Shown in pieces: positions 1 through 6,029 of a DNA stretch of 6,134 bases. This DNA is from Dehalococcoidales bacterium (lineage in GTDB: Bacteria; Chloroflexota; Dehalococcoidia; Dehalococcoidales; UBA5760): positions 1 through 6,134 of the forward strand of contig JAGYOC010000319.1 of NCBI GenBank assembly GCA_018399795.1, written 5' to 3'. Position numbers and translations under genes: made by a program. Every line of letters begins with the position of its first letter. The stretch's first letter is position 1. The notes under the pieces were generated by a model that saw only the letters and a program-made list of their open reading frames with translations, was not told the DNA's origin and ran no database searches.

Positions 1-230
1 GGTGGCGGCAACAGAGAGCGGCACCTTTCCAGAACCGATTCCGCATCGCCCAGCTTTTCTACCTTTATCCCTGTTATCCCGTAGATAACCGGCAGATAAT
101 AGGCGGTATTGGGAAAGCCCACCGGTTCATTGGCACCCCACTTATCCATTGCTGCCTGCCACTTCTCCTCAGCCCGACCTACGATCTTGTGAGCTCCACG
201 GATAGCAGCCGACGCAATTATTTTTGACAT
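1..230 (-). CDS. acsB: Acetyl-CoA synthase (CODH/ACS), N-terminal 76 residues, cut by the window edge
   Basis: AcsB carries the nickel-containing A-cluster and joins CO from CO dehydrogenase, a methyl group from CFeSP and CoA into acetyl-CoA. Only the start of the gene is present. My translation begins MSKIIASAAIRGAHKI and contains EPVGFPNTAYYLPVIYG at residues 35-51, followed by KVEKLGD. This PVGxPxTAYYLPVI stretch is characteristic of the N-terminal domain of bacterial AcsB, which contacts CODH and which archaeal CdhC lacks. The A-cluster ligands lie in the missing part. The ATG at 230 has GAGG at 237-240, six bases upstream. The N-terminus before the conserved block looks somewhat shorter than I remember for the Moorella protein. 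The gene follows cooS by 33 nt, the usual pairing of the two catalytic subunits. Identity is firm; completeness of the gene beyond the edge is unknown. Confidence 0.9.
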   Translation of the reverse strand, partial: MSKIIASAAIRGAHKIVGRAEEKWQAAMDKWGANEPVGFPNTAYYLPVIYGITGIKVEKLGDAESVLERCRSLLPP

Positions 231-263
231 ACCTTACCTCTCACAACCTAAGAATTAGTTTTA

Positions 264-2231
264 TCAGGTGGCGTCCAGCTCGCGCCTCATTGCCATATCG
301 TAAAGGACCCTCTCACGGGATTTATCTATACCCAGTTCCTTGCGTTTCTTATCGATATGCTCAATCATCATTTTAGCCATCTTAATCGGGTCTGCCTCAA
401 AAGCCCACATACCACCGTACAGATCTTCGAAATCCCGGAACAGGAAATCGGTTACCTCCTTGCTACCCAGAGTCGGCCAGTTCACTCCGAACACGGTGAA
501 TATACCCGAGCCCACAAAGTACTGTCCAATGGAGATCGCCTTTTCGCTCATCCACTCCGGACCCGCTCCAGCAACAGGTAGGTCACTAACATCATCACCC
601 AGCCCACCATCCTTGACCATCATTGTGGCCGCAACCAAAATACGGGCATTATCAACACAGGAGCCGAGGTGTAAAACCGGGGGAATACCGATGGCCTTAC
701 ATACCGAGGCCAGACCCTCACCTGCATACTGGTCCGCAGCCTCCGGCAACATCAGGCCAGCTTTGGCACAGGCCATGGCACTGCATCCAGTCTGTAAAAC
801 GAGAACATCATTCTTGATAAGCTCCTTAACCACTGTAAGGTGAACATCATCATGAGTTACCCTGGCATTATTACAACCGACAACCCCCGCCACACCACGA
901 ATCCGGCCGTTTATGATGTTATCATTCAGAGGACGGTAAGATGCCCGGTAAATGCCCCCCATCAAATAGTTGATTGTCTCGTGGCTGAAGCCACCGATCA
1001 GCTCCGTTTCTTGCCTGGGGACACATACACTGGGGCTGCGATTGGGGAAATTATCGATGGCCATCCGGACAATCTTCCGGGCAATCCCCGGAGCATCATG
1101 CTCATCGAACTCAACATGGGTAGCACCTTCAATATGAGCCCTGGCATCGGTGGTTATTACCCTGGTATGATAGCACTGGGCTACATCGGCCAGTCCCTGC
1201 ATGATGCACTGAACATCTACTATAATGGCATCCAAGGCACCGGTAACGATAGCCAGCTCCTGCTGCAAGAAATTGCCGGCCAGAGGTATGCCGTGACGCA
1301 TCAGTATTTCATTGGCAGTACAGCACATACCGGCAAGATTAACCCCTGCGGCACCCTTGGACCTGGCGTACTCGATTATTTCCGGTTCCTGGGTTACCAC
1401 AGCAAGCATTTCGGCAAGTTGCGGTTCATGCCCATGAATTATAAGGTTTACCTCATCCTCTCTGAGTACACCCAGATTTATCCGCCCAAGAACAGGTGCC
1501 GGGGTGCCGAACAGGACATCCTGTAGCTCGGTGGCAATCATACTCCCCCCCCAACCATCGGACAATGCTGTCCGTACCGCCTGCCGGAGCAGGCTATGGT
1601 ATTCCTGATCAACCCCCATATGGGTACGGTGCATTATCTCCACCACTTCCCTGTCGATACCTCGCGGGGAAACCCCCTGCTTGCGCCAGAGTTCCTGCCT
1701 TTTCAGAGGAGCCCGTTTGAGGAACTGGACTTCTCCCTCCTGTCTGCCAAACTCCTTGAGGGCAATCTCACCGATATCTATAGCTATCTCCTCATTGCTG
1801 CGCTCCCCTATTTCCACACCCAGGTCGAGCGCCAGCTGCAGGAGTTTCTGCTCATCCTTTATATGGTATCCCGGTGCTTCACCCCTTGCTACGGCAAGAA
1901 ATGTCTCCGTGACCTTGCGCGCATGGTCACCATGCGCCGCAGCACCACCTGCCACCATACGGGCAAAATTACGGGCGGCGATTGTCTCTGCAGTGGCCCC
2001 ACAAACACCCCTCCGCTTCCTTTTCTCTTCAGCAGTCTCTTCCTTACCCTTGGCGAGCGGAACGCGGCAAGGACCCATACTACAGTTCTGGCAGCAACTA
2101 CCTACAGCACCGATGGGACAGGGTTTCATTGTTTCTGCCCTATCAAAGACAATATTGCAGCCATCGGTCGCTGCTTTTTCGATCATCTCATTGGTAGCAG
2201 GATCGATACTCTTTTTTCCCTTTTCTTCCAT
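264..2231 (-). CDS. cooS: Ni-Fe-S carbon monoxide dehydrogenase catalytic subunit of CODH/ACS (CooS/AcsA)
   Basis: This subunit interconverts CO2 and CO at the [NiFe4S4] C-cluster and channels CO to AcsB; it works as a cytoplasmic dimer. From the ATG at 2231 it has 655 residues, normal for the family. The N-terminal cysteines C38, C46, C47, C50, C55 and C76 fit the ligands of the D- and B-clusters. The C-cluster set is complete by motif: H266 in IIHGHEP, C304 in GMCCTANE, C342 in DVQCIMQ, C453 in GCNNARV, C483 in TGCSAMACAK and C525 in LGSCVDN. K564 in SEKAISIG matches the catalytic lysine. The C55-C76 spacing holds a charged KGKEETAEEKRKRRG segment, about seven residues longer than in Carboxydothermus CooS-II as I recall it. 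An in-frame GTG at 2237 is a less likely start, because it abuts the Shine-Dalgarno sequence. The gene ends in tandem stops (TGA, then TAA). It lies 15 nt after acsD and just before acsB, which marks it as the ACS-linked form and not a respiratory CO dehydrogenase. Confidence 0.97.
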   Translation of the reverse strand: MEEKGKKSIDPATNEMIEKAATDGCNIVFDRAETMKPCPIGAVGSCCQNCSMGPCRVPLAKGKEETAEEKRKRRGVCGATAETIAARNFARMVAGGAAAHGDHARKVTETFLAVARGEAPGYHIKDEQKLLQLALDLGVEIGERSNEEIAIDIGEIALKEFGRQEGEVQFLKRAPLKRQELWRKQGVSPRGIDREVVEIMHRTHMGVDQEYHSLLRQAVRTALSDGWGGSMIATELQDVLFGTPAPVLGRINLGVLREDEVNLIIHGHEPQLAEMLAVVTQEPEIIEYARSKGAAGVNLAGMCCTANEILMRHGIPLAGNFLQQELAIVTGALDAIIVDVQCIMQGLADVAQCYHTRVITTDARAHIEGATHVEFDEHDAPGIARKIVRMAIDNFPNRSPSVCVPRQETELIGGFSHETINYLMGGIYRASYRPLNDNIINGRIRGVAGVVGCNNARVTHDDVHLTVVKELIKNDVLVLQTGCSAMACAKAGLMLPEAADQYAGEGLASVCKAIGIPPVLHLGSCVDNARILVAATMMVKDGGLGDDVSDLPVAGAGPEWMSEKAISIGQYFVGSGIFTVFGVNWPTLGSKEVTDFLFRDFEDLYGGMWAFEADPIKMAKMMIEHIDKKRKELGIDKSRERVLYDMAMRRELDAT

Positions 2232-2236
2232 TTCCA

Positions 2237-2242
2237 CACCTC
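2237..2242 (-). promoter_or_regulatory. Ribosome binding site that decides the cooS start
   Basis: The minus strand reads GAGGTG here, followed by five bases and then ATG at 2231. The upstream in-frame GTG (2237-2235) begins directly after GAGGT and overlaps this motif, so it has no usable spacing. This favours ATG 2231 and a 655-residue protein. Confidence 0.7.
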
Positions 2243-2246
2243 AAAA

Positions 2247-3194
2247 TTAAGCTTGTGCCAGATCGGATATGGTATCCTTTACCAGCGCTATTGCATCCGG
2301 ATGACGCATAATTATGACGTCACCACCAGCCATAAGCAATACCATCGCCGACATCGCCTCCATCATTATGCCCCTTTTCCTGGCATCTCCAAGAGTAGGC
2401 TCTTCCTCGACAGTAAGGTGTACTTCCTTGGTTTTCCATACCTCTTTGGCCAGATTGCAGATGATCGGGTACTGTAGCTTTTCATCCTGCTGAGCAAGCC
2501 CGGCCATTCGCATTCTCTCCATTACCGAATAGGTATACTCGATTCCATAGCCGATGCCACTCACCGTGGGATCCATAATAATCTTTTCATCGGGCACGCC
2601 AAGATTCTCGAGCAGAATGTTAAGCTGTTTGGCAAGGTTGATATCGATGGGAGTCGATGCCGCTACGGTGTGCTGATAGGCAATAGACTGGGCACCAATC
2701 TTTTTGTGGTCGCCTTCTTCCACCGGCCCGATAACAAGGTTTTTCCCATGGCATACCTCGGCTACCTTGCTCAGCACTGCCGTATCCTTCTCATGATTGG
2801 CCGTACCCCATACGATAATGGGCACTTCGATAGCATCAGCCACCTTTTTGGCCACCTCCGCAGCTTCATCGGCACCACGATCCAGACCGTTGGGATCAGT
2901 GCTTTCGAGTTGCAGCGCTATCATCTCAGCCCCATAATCATTGACACATTTTTGCGCCCACGCCACCGGGTCGCCGGTCACACCCTGAAATGGTTCCAGA
3001 GCCGCTTCAGCCCATTCCTCGGGCTCTGCGTCATAGACCTCCATAGCTATCCGGGGCAACCTGGGCATCTCACCTTCAAACAGGTAAAAAGGGTAGCAAC
3101 TCTCGCCACCAACCCTTATTCCCTTTTCCGCACCACCAAGTGTTATCTCCCTGATGCTACCACTGTACTGCGTTTTTGGAATCTCAAGGGCCAT
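2247..3194 (-). CDS. acsD: Corrinoid iron-sulfur protein small subunit (acetyl-CoA decarbonylase/synthase delta subunit)
   Basis: AcsD pairs with AcsC to form CFeSP, the cobalamin carrier that takes the methyl group from methyl-tetrahydrofolate (via AcsE) and delivers it to the ACS A-cluster. The 315-residue protein is close to the length I recall for Moorella AcsD (about 320). It shows the family's TIM-barrel signatures: GDPVAWAQKCVNDYGAEMIA at 74-93, LESTDPNG at 96-103, PIIVWGTANHEKD at 125-137, IMDPTVSGIGYGIEYTYSVM at 206-225, and a C-terminal strand ending IIMRHPDA. As expected, it lacks the N-terminal four-cysteine [4Fe-4S] motif of AcsC. The start is well supported: AGGGAGG at 3201-3207, then six bases, then ATG. 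Its partner acsC is not next to it here, although the two proteins are obligate partners. The TIM barrel is distantly related to MtrH/AcsE methyltransferases, but the full motif set points to AcsD/CdhD. Confidence 0.95.
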   Translation of the reverse strand: MALEIPKTQYSGSIREITLGGAEKGIRVGGESCYPFYLFEGEMPRLPRIAMEVYDAEPEEWAEAALEPFQGVTGDPVAWAQKCVNDYGAEMIALQLESTDPNGLDRGADEAAEVAKKVADAIEVPIIVWGTANHEKDTAVLSKVAEVCHGKNLVIGPVEEGDHKKIGAQSIAYQHTVAASTPIDINLAKQLNILLENLGVPDEKIIMDPTVSGIGYGIEYTYSVMERMRMAGLAQQDEKLQYPIICNLAKEVWKTKEVHLTVEEEPTLGDARKRGIMMEAMSAMVLLMAGGDVIIMRHPDAIALVKDTISDLAQA

Positions 3195-3208
3195 TTACAA
3201 CCTCCCTC

Positions 3209-3427
3209 TTAAGCTGGGTTTTTCCTCTTTTCACTGCCATACCAATCTTTACCGTAAAGATAACGCTCCCCGGTTCTGAGATACTTCAACTTCTCCAGCC
3301 GATTGCTCAATTTCTGCCGCCAGCGGCCAAGGTCCTCGTTATCGGGCTTACCCGGCTCATAGGTTCCCCCAAGCACCTCAACCTTTTCTCTTCCCGGCGC
3401 GCTCTTTTCCTCTATTTCGTATTCCAT
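3209..3427 (-). CDS. Unrecognised 72-residue charged protein between folD and acsD
   Basis: I do not recognise this protein. It starts MEYEIEEKSAPGREK and has 72 residues, with no cysteine, no signal peptide and no membrane segment. By my count it has 14 acidic and 16 basic residues. Acid is concentrated near the N-terminus and base in the C-terminal half. The middle (about residues 32-50, DLGRWRQKLSNRLEKLKYL) should form an amphipathic helix, and it is followed by an aromatic, glycine-containing GERYLYGKDWYG segment at 53-64. It is likely a real gene: it fills the gap between folD (20 nt upstream) and acsD (14 nt downstream), all on one strand. AGGGGG lies at 3439-3444, 11 nt before the ATG, a rather long spacing. 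A small accessory or assembly protein for CODH/ACS or CFeSP is possible from context only. The lack of cysteine and histidine argues against a metal carrier. Confidence 0.65.
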   Translation of the reverse strand: MEYEIEEKSAPGREKVEVLGGTYEPGKPDNEDLGRWRQKLSNRLEKLKYLRTGERYLYGKDWYGSEKRKNPA

Positions 3428-3447
3428 TACCGTTAATGCCCCCTAGG

Positions 3448-4326
3448 TTATTGAAGTCCGCCGGCCAGCTTGGCAGCCCTGACCGTGCTATGCATAAGCA
3501 TGGTAACTGTCATCGGTCCGATACCACCGGGAACCGGTGTAATTGCCTCGGCTTTCTCCTTGATGGCATCAAAGTCCAGATCACCGACCAGTTTCTCCTT
3601 ATCATCCGAAGGGTCTTTTATGTAGTTGGCACCAAAATCTATAGCGATAACACCCTCCTTAACCATATCCGCGGTAATGAACCTGGCTTTATCTACTGCA
3701 ACCACAACTATATCAGCTCCGCGCGTGTAATTGGCCAGGTCCGGAGCATTGGGGTGGCATAAAGTTACATTGGCCCCAACAGCTTCCTGTGCCCACAAAG
3801 ATGCGAGCGGCTTGCCAACCAGGTTATCCACATTCACTATAACCACGCTCTTCCCTTTCAGATTGGCATAGCCATACCGCACCAGTATCTCATGAATACC
3901 GATGGGTGTTGCGGGAAGGAAGGCACTCTGTCCCAGCCAGGCCCTGCCAACATTGCTGGGGTGGAATCCGTCCACATCCTTGTCCGGTGCCACCGCATTG
4001 AGCACCCTGTTTTCGTCGATGTGCCCTGGCATGGGCAACTGGATAAAAATGCCGTGGACATTTTTATCCTGATTGAGCCGGTCAACTTCCTTGAGAACAT
4101 CCGCTTCGGATACATTTTCGGCCAGCTTAAGCATCGCCGCGCGGATACCCAGCTGATTGGCCGCCTTTTCCTTGAGCCTGACATAGCTGGCCGAACCGGG
4201 GTCTTCACCGACAAGAATTCCGGTAATGCCGGGAACTATTCCCTTACCGGCGAGACTTTCCGTCTCTCGTTTCAGCTCTTCTTTTATCTCGGCTGAAGTT
4301 TTTCTCCCGTCCAGTATTGTCACCAT
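3448..4326 (-). CDS. folD: FolD-family methylene-THF dehydrogenase/methenyl-THF cyclohydrolase, copy with intact catalytic residues but altered nucleotide loop
   Basis: FolD oxidises or reduces 5,10-methylene/methenyl-THF and hydrolyses or forms the methenyl ring, giving 10-formyl-THF. It serves the methyl branch of the pathway in the cytoplasm. The 292-residue length is standard. The catalytic set of the bifunctional enzyme is present: Y48 and K52 (SYVRLKEKA), Q96 (IQLPMP) and D119 (KDVDGF), plus ITPVPGGIGPMT at 262-273. The Rossmann side is unusual. The common V-G-[RA]-S-N-I-V-G-[KR]-P loop reads VNVDNLVGKP at 164-173, with Asn for Gly and Asp for Ser. The later AVGKPG is AVDKAR at 210-215, with Asp for Gly. 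Cofactor use is therefore uncertain, and a protein acting mainly as cyclohydrolase is possible. The ATG begins two bases after the upstream folD stop and has no well-spaced Shine-Dalgarno, which suggests translational coupling. Confidence 0.93.
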   Translation of the reverse strand: MVTILDGRKTSAEIKEELKRETESLAGKGIVPGITGILVGEDPGSASYVRLKEKAANQLGIRAAMLKLAENVSEADVLKEVDRLNQDKNVHGIFIQLPMPGHIDENRVLNAVAPDKDVDGFHPSNVGRAWLGQSAFLPATPIGIHEILVRYGYANLKGKSVVIVNVDNLVGKPLASLWAQEAVGANVTLCHPNAPDLANYTRGADIVVVAVDKARFITADMVKEGVIAIDFGANYIKDPSDDKEKLVGDLDFDAIKEKAEAITPVPGGIGPMTVTMLMHSTVRAAKLAGGLQ

Positions 4327-4328
4327 AC

Positions 4329-5183
4329 CTATTTGCTCAACCTCTCTGCAGCTTCAACAGTGTGAGCCAGCAGTATCGTTGTCGTTACGGAGCCGACTCC
4401 ACCCGGTACCGGTGTTATCATTCCGGCAACCTGGCTTACCTCATCATAATCGGCATCCCCGCTCATTTTGCCGTCCTCACCCCTGCTAACACCGACATCG
4501 ATAACAATAGTACCAGGGCTTACCATATCCCTGGTTACCATCTTGGCCCTGCCTACCGCACTGACCAGAATCTCAGCTCTCCTATACTCGGCAACAGGTT
4601 CTACAGTTTTGTAATCGCATAGTATCACAGTAGCCCAGCGATTTAAAAGCATTATGCCAACAGTCCTGCCGATATTGCCAGCACCGCCGACAATAACCAC
4701 CCTTTTACCATCAATTTCCACTTTGTACCGGTCCAGTAGTTCGATAACGGCCGATGGAGTACAGGGAGCAAATCCATCGGTTTCTCGAGAAACCAGTTTG
4801 GCCATACTTATCGGATTTAGGCAGTCAACATCTTTCTCGGTAGCAAGCAGCTTGAGGATAGCACTTTCGTTGATATGCTTGGGCAAAGGGCGCTGAATAA
4901 TAATGCCATGAAATTTGGCGTTATCGTTAAGTTCCTCGACTGTTTGTGCCAGTTTCTCCTGACTTACATCCTCAGGCAGGCTTACCGTCTCGGTATAAAC
5001 ACCAACCTTCTCGCATCCCTTGGCGATACCCTTCAGGTAGGACTGTGCTCCCGGATCCTCGCCGACCATAACTGCCGCCAGGCCAGGTTCCACACCTTTA
5101 CCCTTCAGTGTTTCCACACGCGGTATCAATTCACCCCTTATCTGCTCTGCAACCTCTTTACCGTTAATAATCTGTGCTGTCAT
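4329..5183 (-). CDS. folD: Divergent FolD paralogue, probable NAD-dependent methylene-THF dehydrogenase lacking the catalytic lysine
   Basis: From the ATG at 5183 this protein has 284 residues (MTAQIINGKEVAEQIR...), a normal FolD length. The fold is clear: GEDPGAQSYLKG, IIIQRPLP, KDVDCLNP, PCTPSAVIELL and ITPVPGGVGSVT in order. The tyrosine is kept (Y49), but gapless alignment with the neighbour puts I53 where bifunctional FolD has its essential lysine. Q97 and D120 remain. The ring-closing/hydrolysing activity depends on that lysine in the human enzyme, so cyclohydrolase activity is doubtful. The nucleotide loop reads VVIVGGAGNIGR (162-173), a classic GxGxxG, and beta-2 ends in LCDYKT with Asp190 where many FolD have His. 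That acid suggests NAD instead of NADP. I infer an NAD-linked dehydrogenase. It stands 87 nt after cooC and two bases before the second folD. Similarity to that copy is modest, so this is not a recent tandem duplication. Confidence 0.9.
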   Translation of the reverse strand: MTAQIINGKEVAEQIRGELIPRVETLKGKGVEPGLAAVMVGEDPGAQSYLKGIAKGCEKVGVYTETVSLPEDVSQEKLAQTVEELNDNAKFHGIIIQRPLPKHINESAILKLLATEKDVDCLNPISMAKLVSRETDGFAPCTPSAVIELLDRYKVEIDGKRVVIVGGAGNIGRTVGIMLLNRWATVILCDYKTVEPVAEYRRAEILVSAVGRAKMVTRDMVSPGTIVIDVGVSRGEDGKMSGDADYDEVSQVAGMITPVPGGVGSVTTTILLAHTVEAAERLSK

Positions 5184-5188
5184 CATTT

Positions 5189-5193
5189 CCTCC
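5189..5193 (-). promoter_or_regulatory. Ribosome binding site deciding the start of the upstream folD
   Basis: The minus strand reads ATGGAGGAAATGATG across 5195-5181. GGAGG lies five bases before the third ATG (5183) and only two before the second (5186). The first ATG (5195) has only A-rich sequence upstream and itself overlaps the motif. ATG 5183 is therefore preferred; starting at 5195 would add MEEM to the N-terminus. Confidence 0.65.
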
Positions 5194-5224
5194 ATTTTTG
5201 TTTTTTATTTTGGTAATCCCAACA

Positions 5225-5255
5225 GCCGGGAAATATACCTCTGGCAGTTCCCGAC
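5225..5255 (-). other. Possible RNA hairpin in the cooC-folD gap
   Basis: In the minus-strand transcript, GUCGGGAA (5255-5248) can pair with UUCCCGGC (5232-5225). This gives an eight-pair stem with one U-G wobble and a 15-base loop. The wobble becomes a C-A mismatch on the plus strand, so the structure suits the operon transcript. It lies in the largest intergenic gap of the window (5184-5270). No U-run follows it, so it does not look like an intrinsic terminator. A processing site, mRNA-stabilising element or chance repeat are all possible. Confidence 0.35.
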
Positions 5256-5270
5256 AAAAATATCTTCTAT

Positions 5271-6026
5271 TCATTTGGTAAGCCTTGCCATCAGGTCGTC
5301 AACTGCCCTAACCGCAACCGAGCTATCCGGTAACTCTATCAAGGGACGTAGCTCAACATCGTACTGATACAGGTCATTGTCCTGCGGTATCATAGCCGCC
5401 GGCTCTATATCCAGTCGTTCCAGCTCTCCTTCAACCGCAGAAGGCAGTTTATCCGGGGAAGGGTTGATTACCACCGACTGCCTTTTTATCCTCAGCCTTA
5501 GCTGAGCTACGATATCTCTTATGCGGGCAATAGTTCTGACCCCCTTCACAGTAGGATTGGCCACAATCAATAACTCGTCAATATCCTGCGTAGTTCTCCG
5601 CGACAGGTGCTCCATTCCCGCCTCATTATCCATAACCTCGTAGTCATAATTACCCATGAGACGGTCAGCAAATTTCCTCAAGACTAGATTGGGATAGCAA
5701 TAGCACTCCGGCCCCTCACCCCGCCCCATTGTTATCAGGTCATACCTCGCTTCCTCAACTATAACCTCGTTCAAGCGATATTCCAGATAGGTCTCTTTTG
5801 TCATCCCGGGCGGTATGTCTATCTTGTTCCTCTGGAAATCATCCAAAATCTTGCCCACTGTATGCTTCACCTCAACACCCAGGCTCTCCCCCAGATTGGC
5901 ATTGGGGTCAGCATCAATAGCCAGTATCGGCCCGGTACTCCTGTTTATCAGGTAACGCATAACCAGACAGGCGATAGACGTCTTGCCGCTGCCTCCCTTA
6001 CCGGCCATAGCTATCGAAATAGTCAA
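5271..6026 (-). CDS. cooC: CODH/ACS nickel-maturation ATPase (CooC/AcsF)
   Basis: CooC is a cytoplasmic, MinD/NifH-type P-loop ATPase that dimerises and helps insert nickel into CO dehydrogenase and, in AcsF-type forms, acetyl-CoA synthase. The 251-residue protein opens with the deviant Walker A GKGGSGKT at 9-16, where K10 is the signature lysine and K15 the P-loop lysine. IDADPNANLGESLG at 37-50 is the switch region. ECYCYPN at 107-113 carries the C108-x-C110 pair that binds metal at the dimer interface in CooC. VMDNEAGMEHLSRRT at 131-145 is typical of CooC. The start is TTG at 6026. An in-frame TAA lies two codons upstream, and the next ATG (6008) would delete the first beta-strand before the P-loop. 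GGGGG at 6037-6041 is ten bases upstream. Position in an acs operon, next to a likely activator gene, supports this role over ParA or NifH. Confidence 0.94.
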   Translation of the reverse strand: MTISIAMAGKGGSGKTSIACLVMRYLINRSTGPILAIDADPNANLGESLGVEVKHTVGKILDDFQRNKIDIPPGMTKETYLEYRLNEVIVEEARYDLITMGRGEGPECYCYPNLVLRKFADRLMGNYDYEVMDNEAGMEHLSRRTTQDIDELLIVANPTVKGVRTIARIRDIVAQLRLRIKRQSVVINPSPDKLPSAVEGELERLDIEPAAMIPQDNDLYQYDVELRPLIELPDSSVAVRAVDDLMARLTK

Positions 6027-6029
6027 AGC

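Noticed and set aside
840..1526. Plus-strand open frame of 228 codons opposite cooS
   Set aside because: It lies wholly antisense to a gene with complete catalytic motifs, the product resembles no protein I know, and long antisense frames are common opposite codon-biased genes.
1596..2477. Plus-strand open frame of 293 codons spanning the cooS-acsD junction
   Set aside because: It is antisense to two certain genes, its composition (His/Tyr/Cys-rich, low-complexity) is typical of a shadow frame, and it has no recognisable domain.
3858..4214. Minus-strand 118-codon frame inside the downstream folD
   Set aside because: It is an alternative frame of the same strand within an intact folD with all family motifs, and its Arg/Ser/Pro-rich product looks like a shadow.
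3448..5195. Recent tandem duplication of folD
   Set aside because: The two proteins differ in most positions outside core motifs and in catalytic and cofactor residues, so the pair is old or separately acquired.
5225..5255. Hairpin as a Rho-independent terminator after cooC
   Set aside because: No U-rich run follows the stem on the transcribed strand; the sequence after it is mixed and then A-rich up to the folD start.
5235..5260. Possible promoter on the minus strand (TTGTCG followed by TATATT)
   Set aside because: The spacing is only 14 bases, the -35-like box is weak, and the elements overlap the hairpin. There is not enough to call a promoter.
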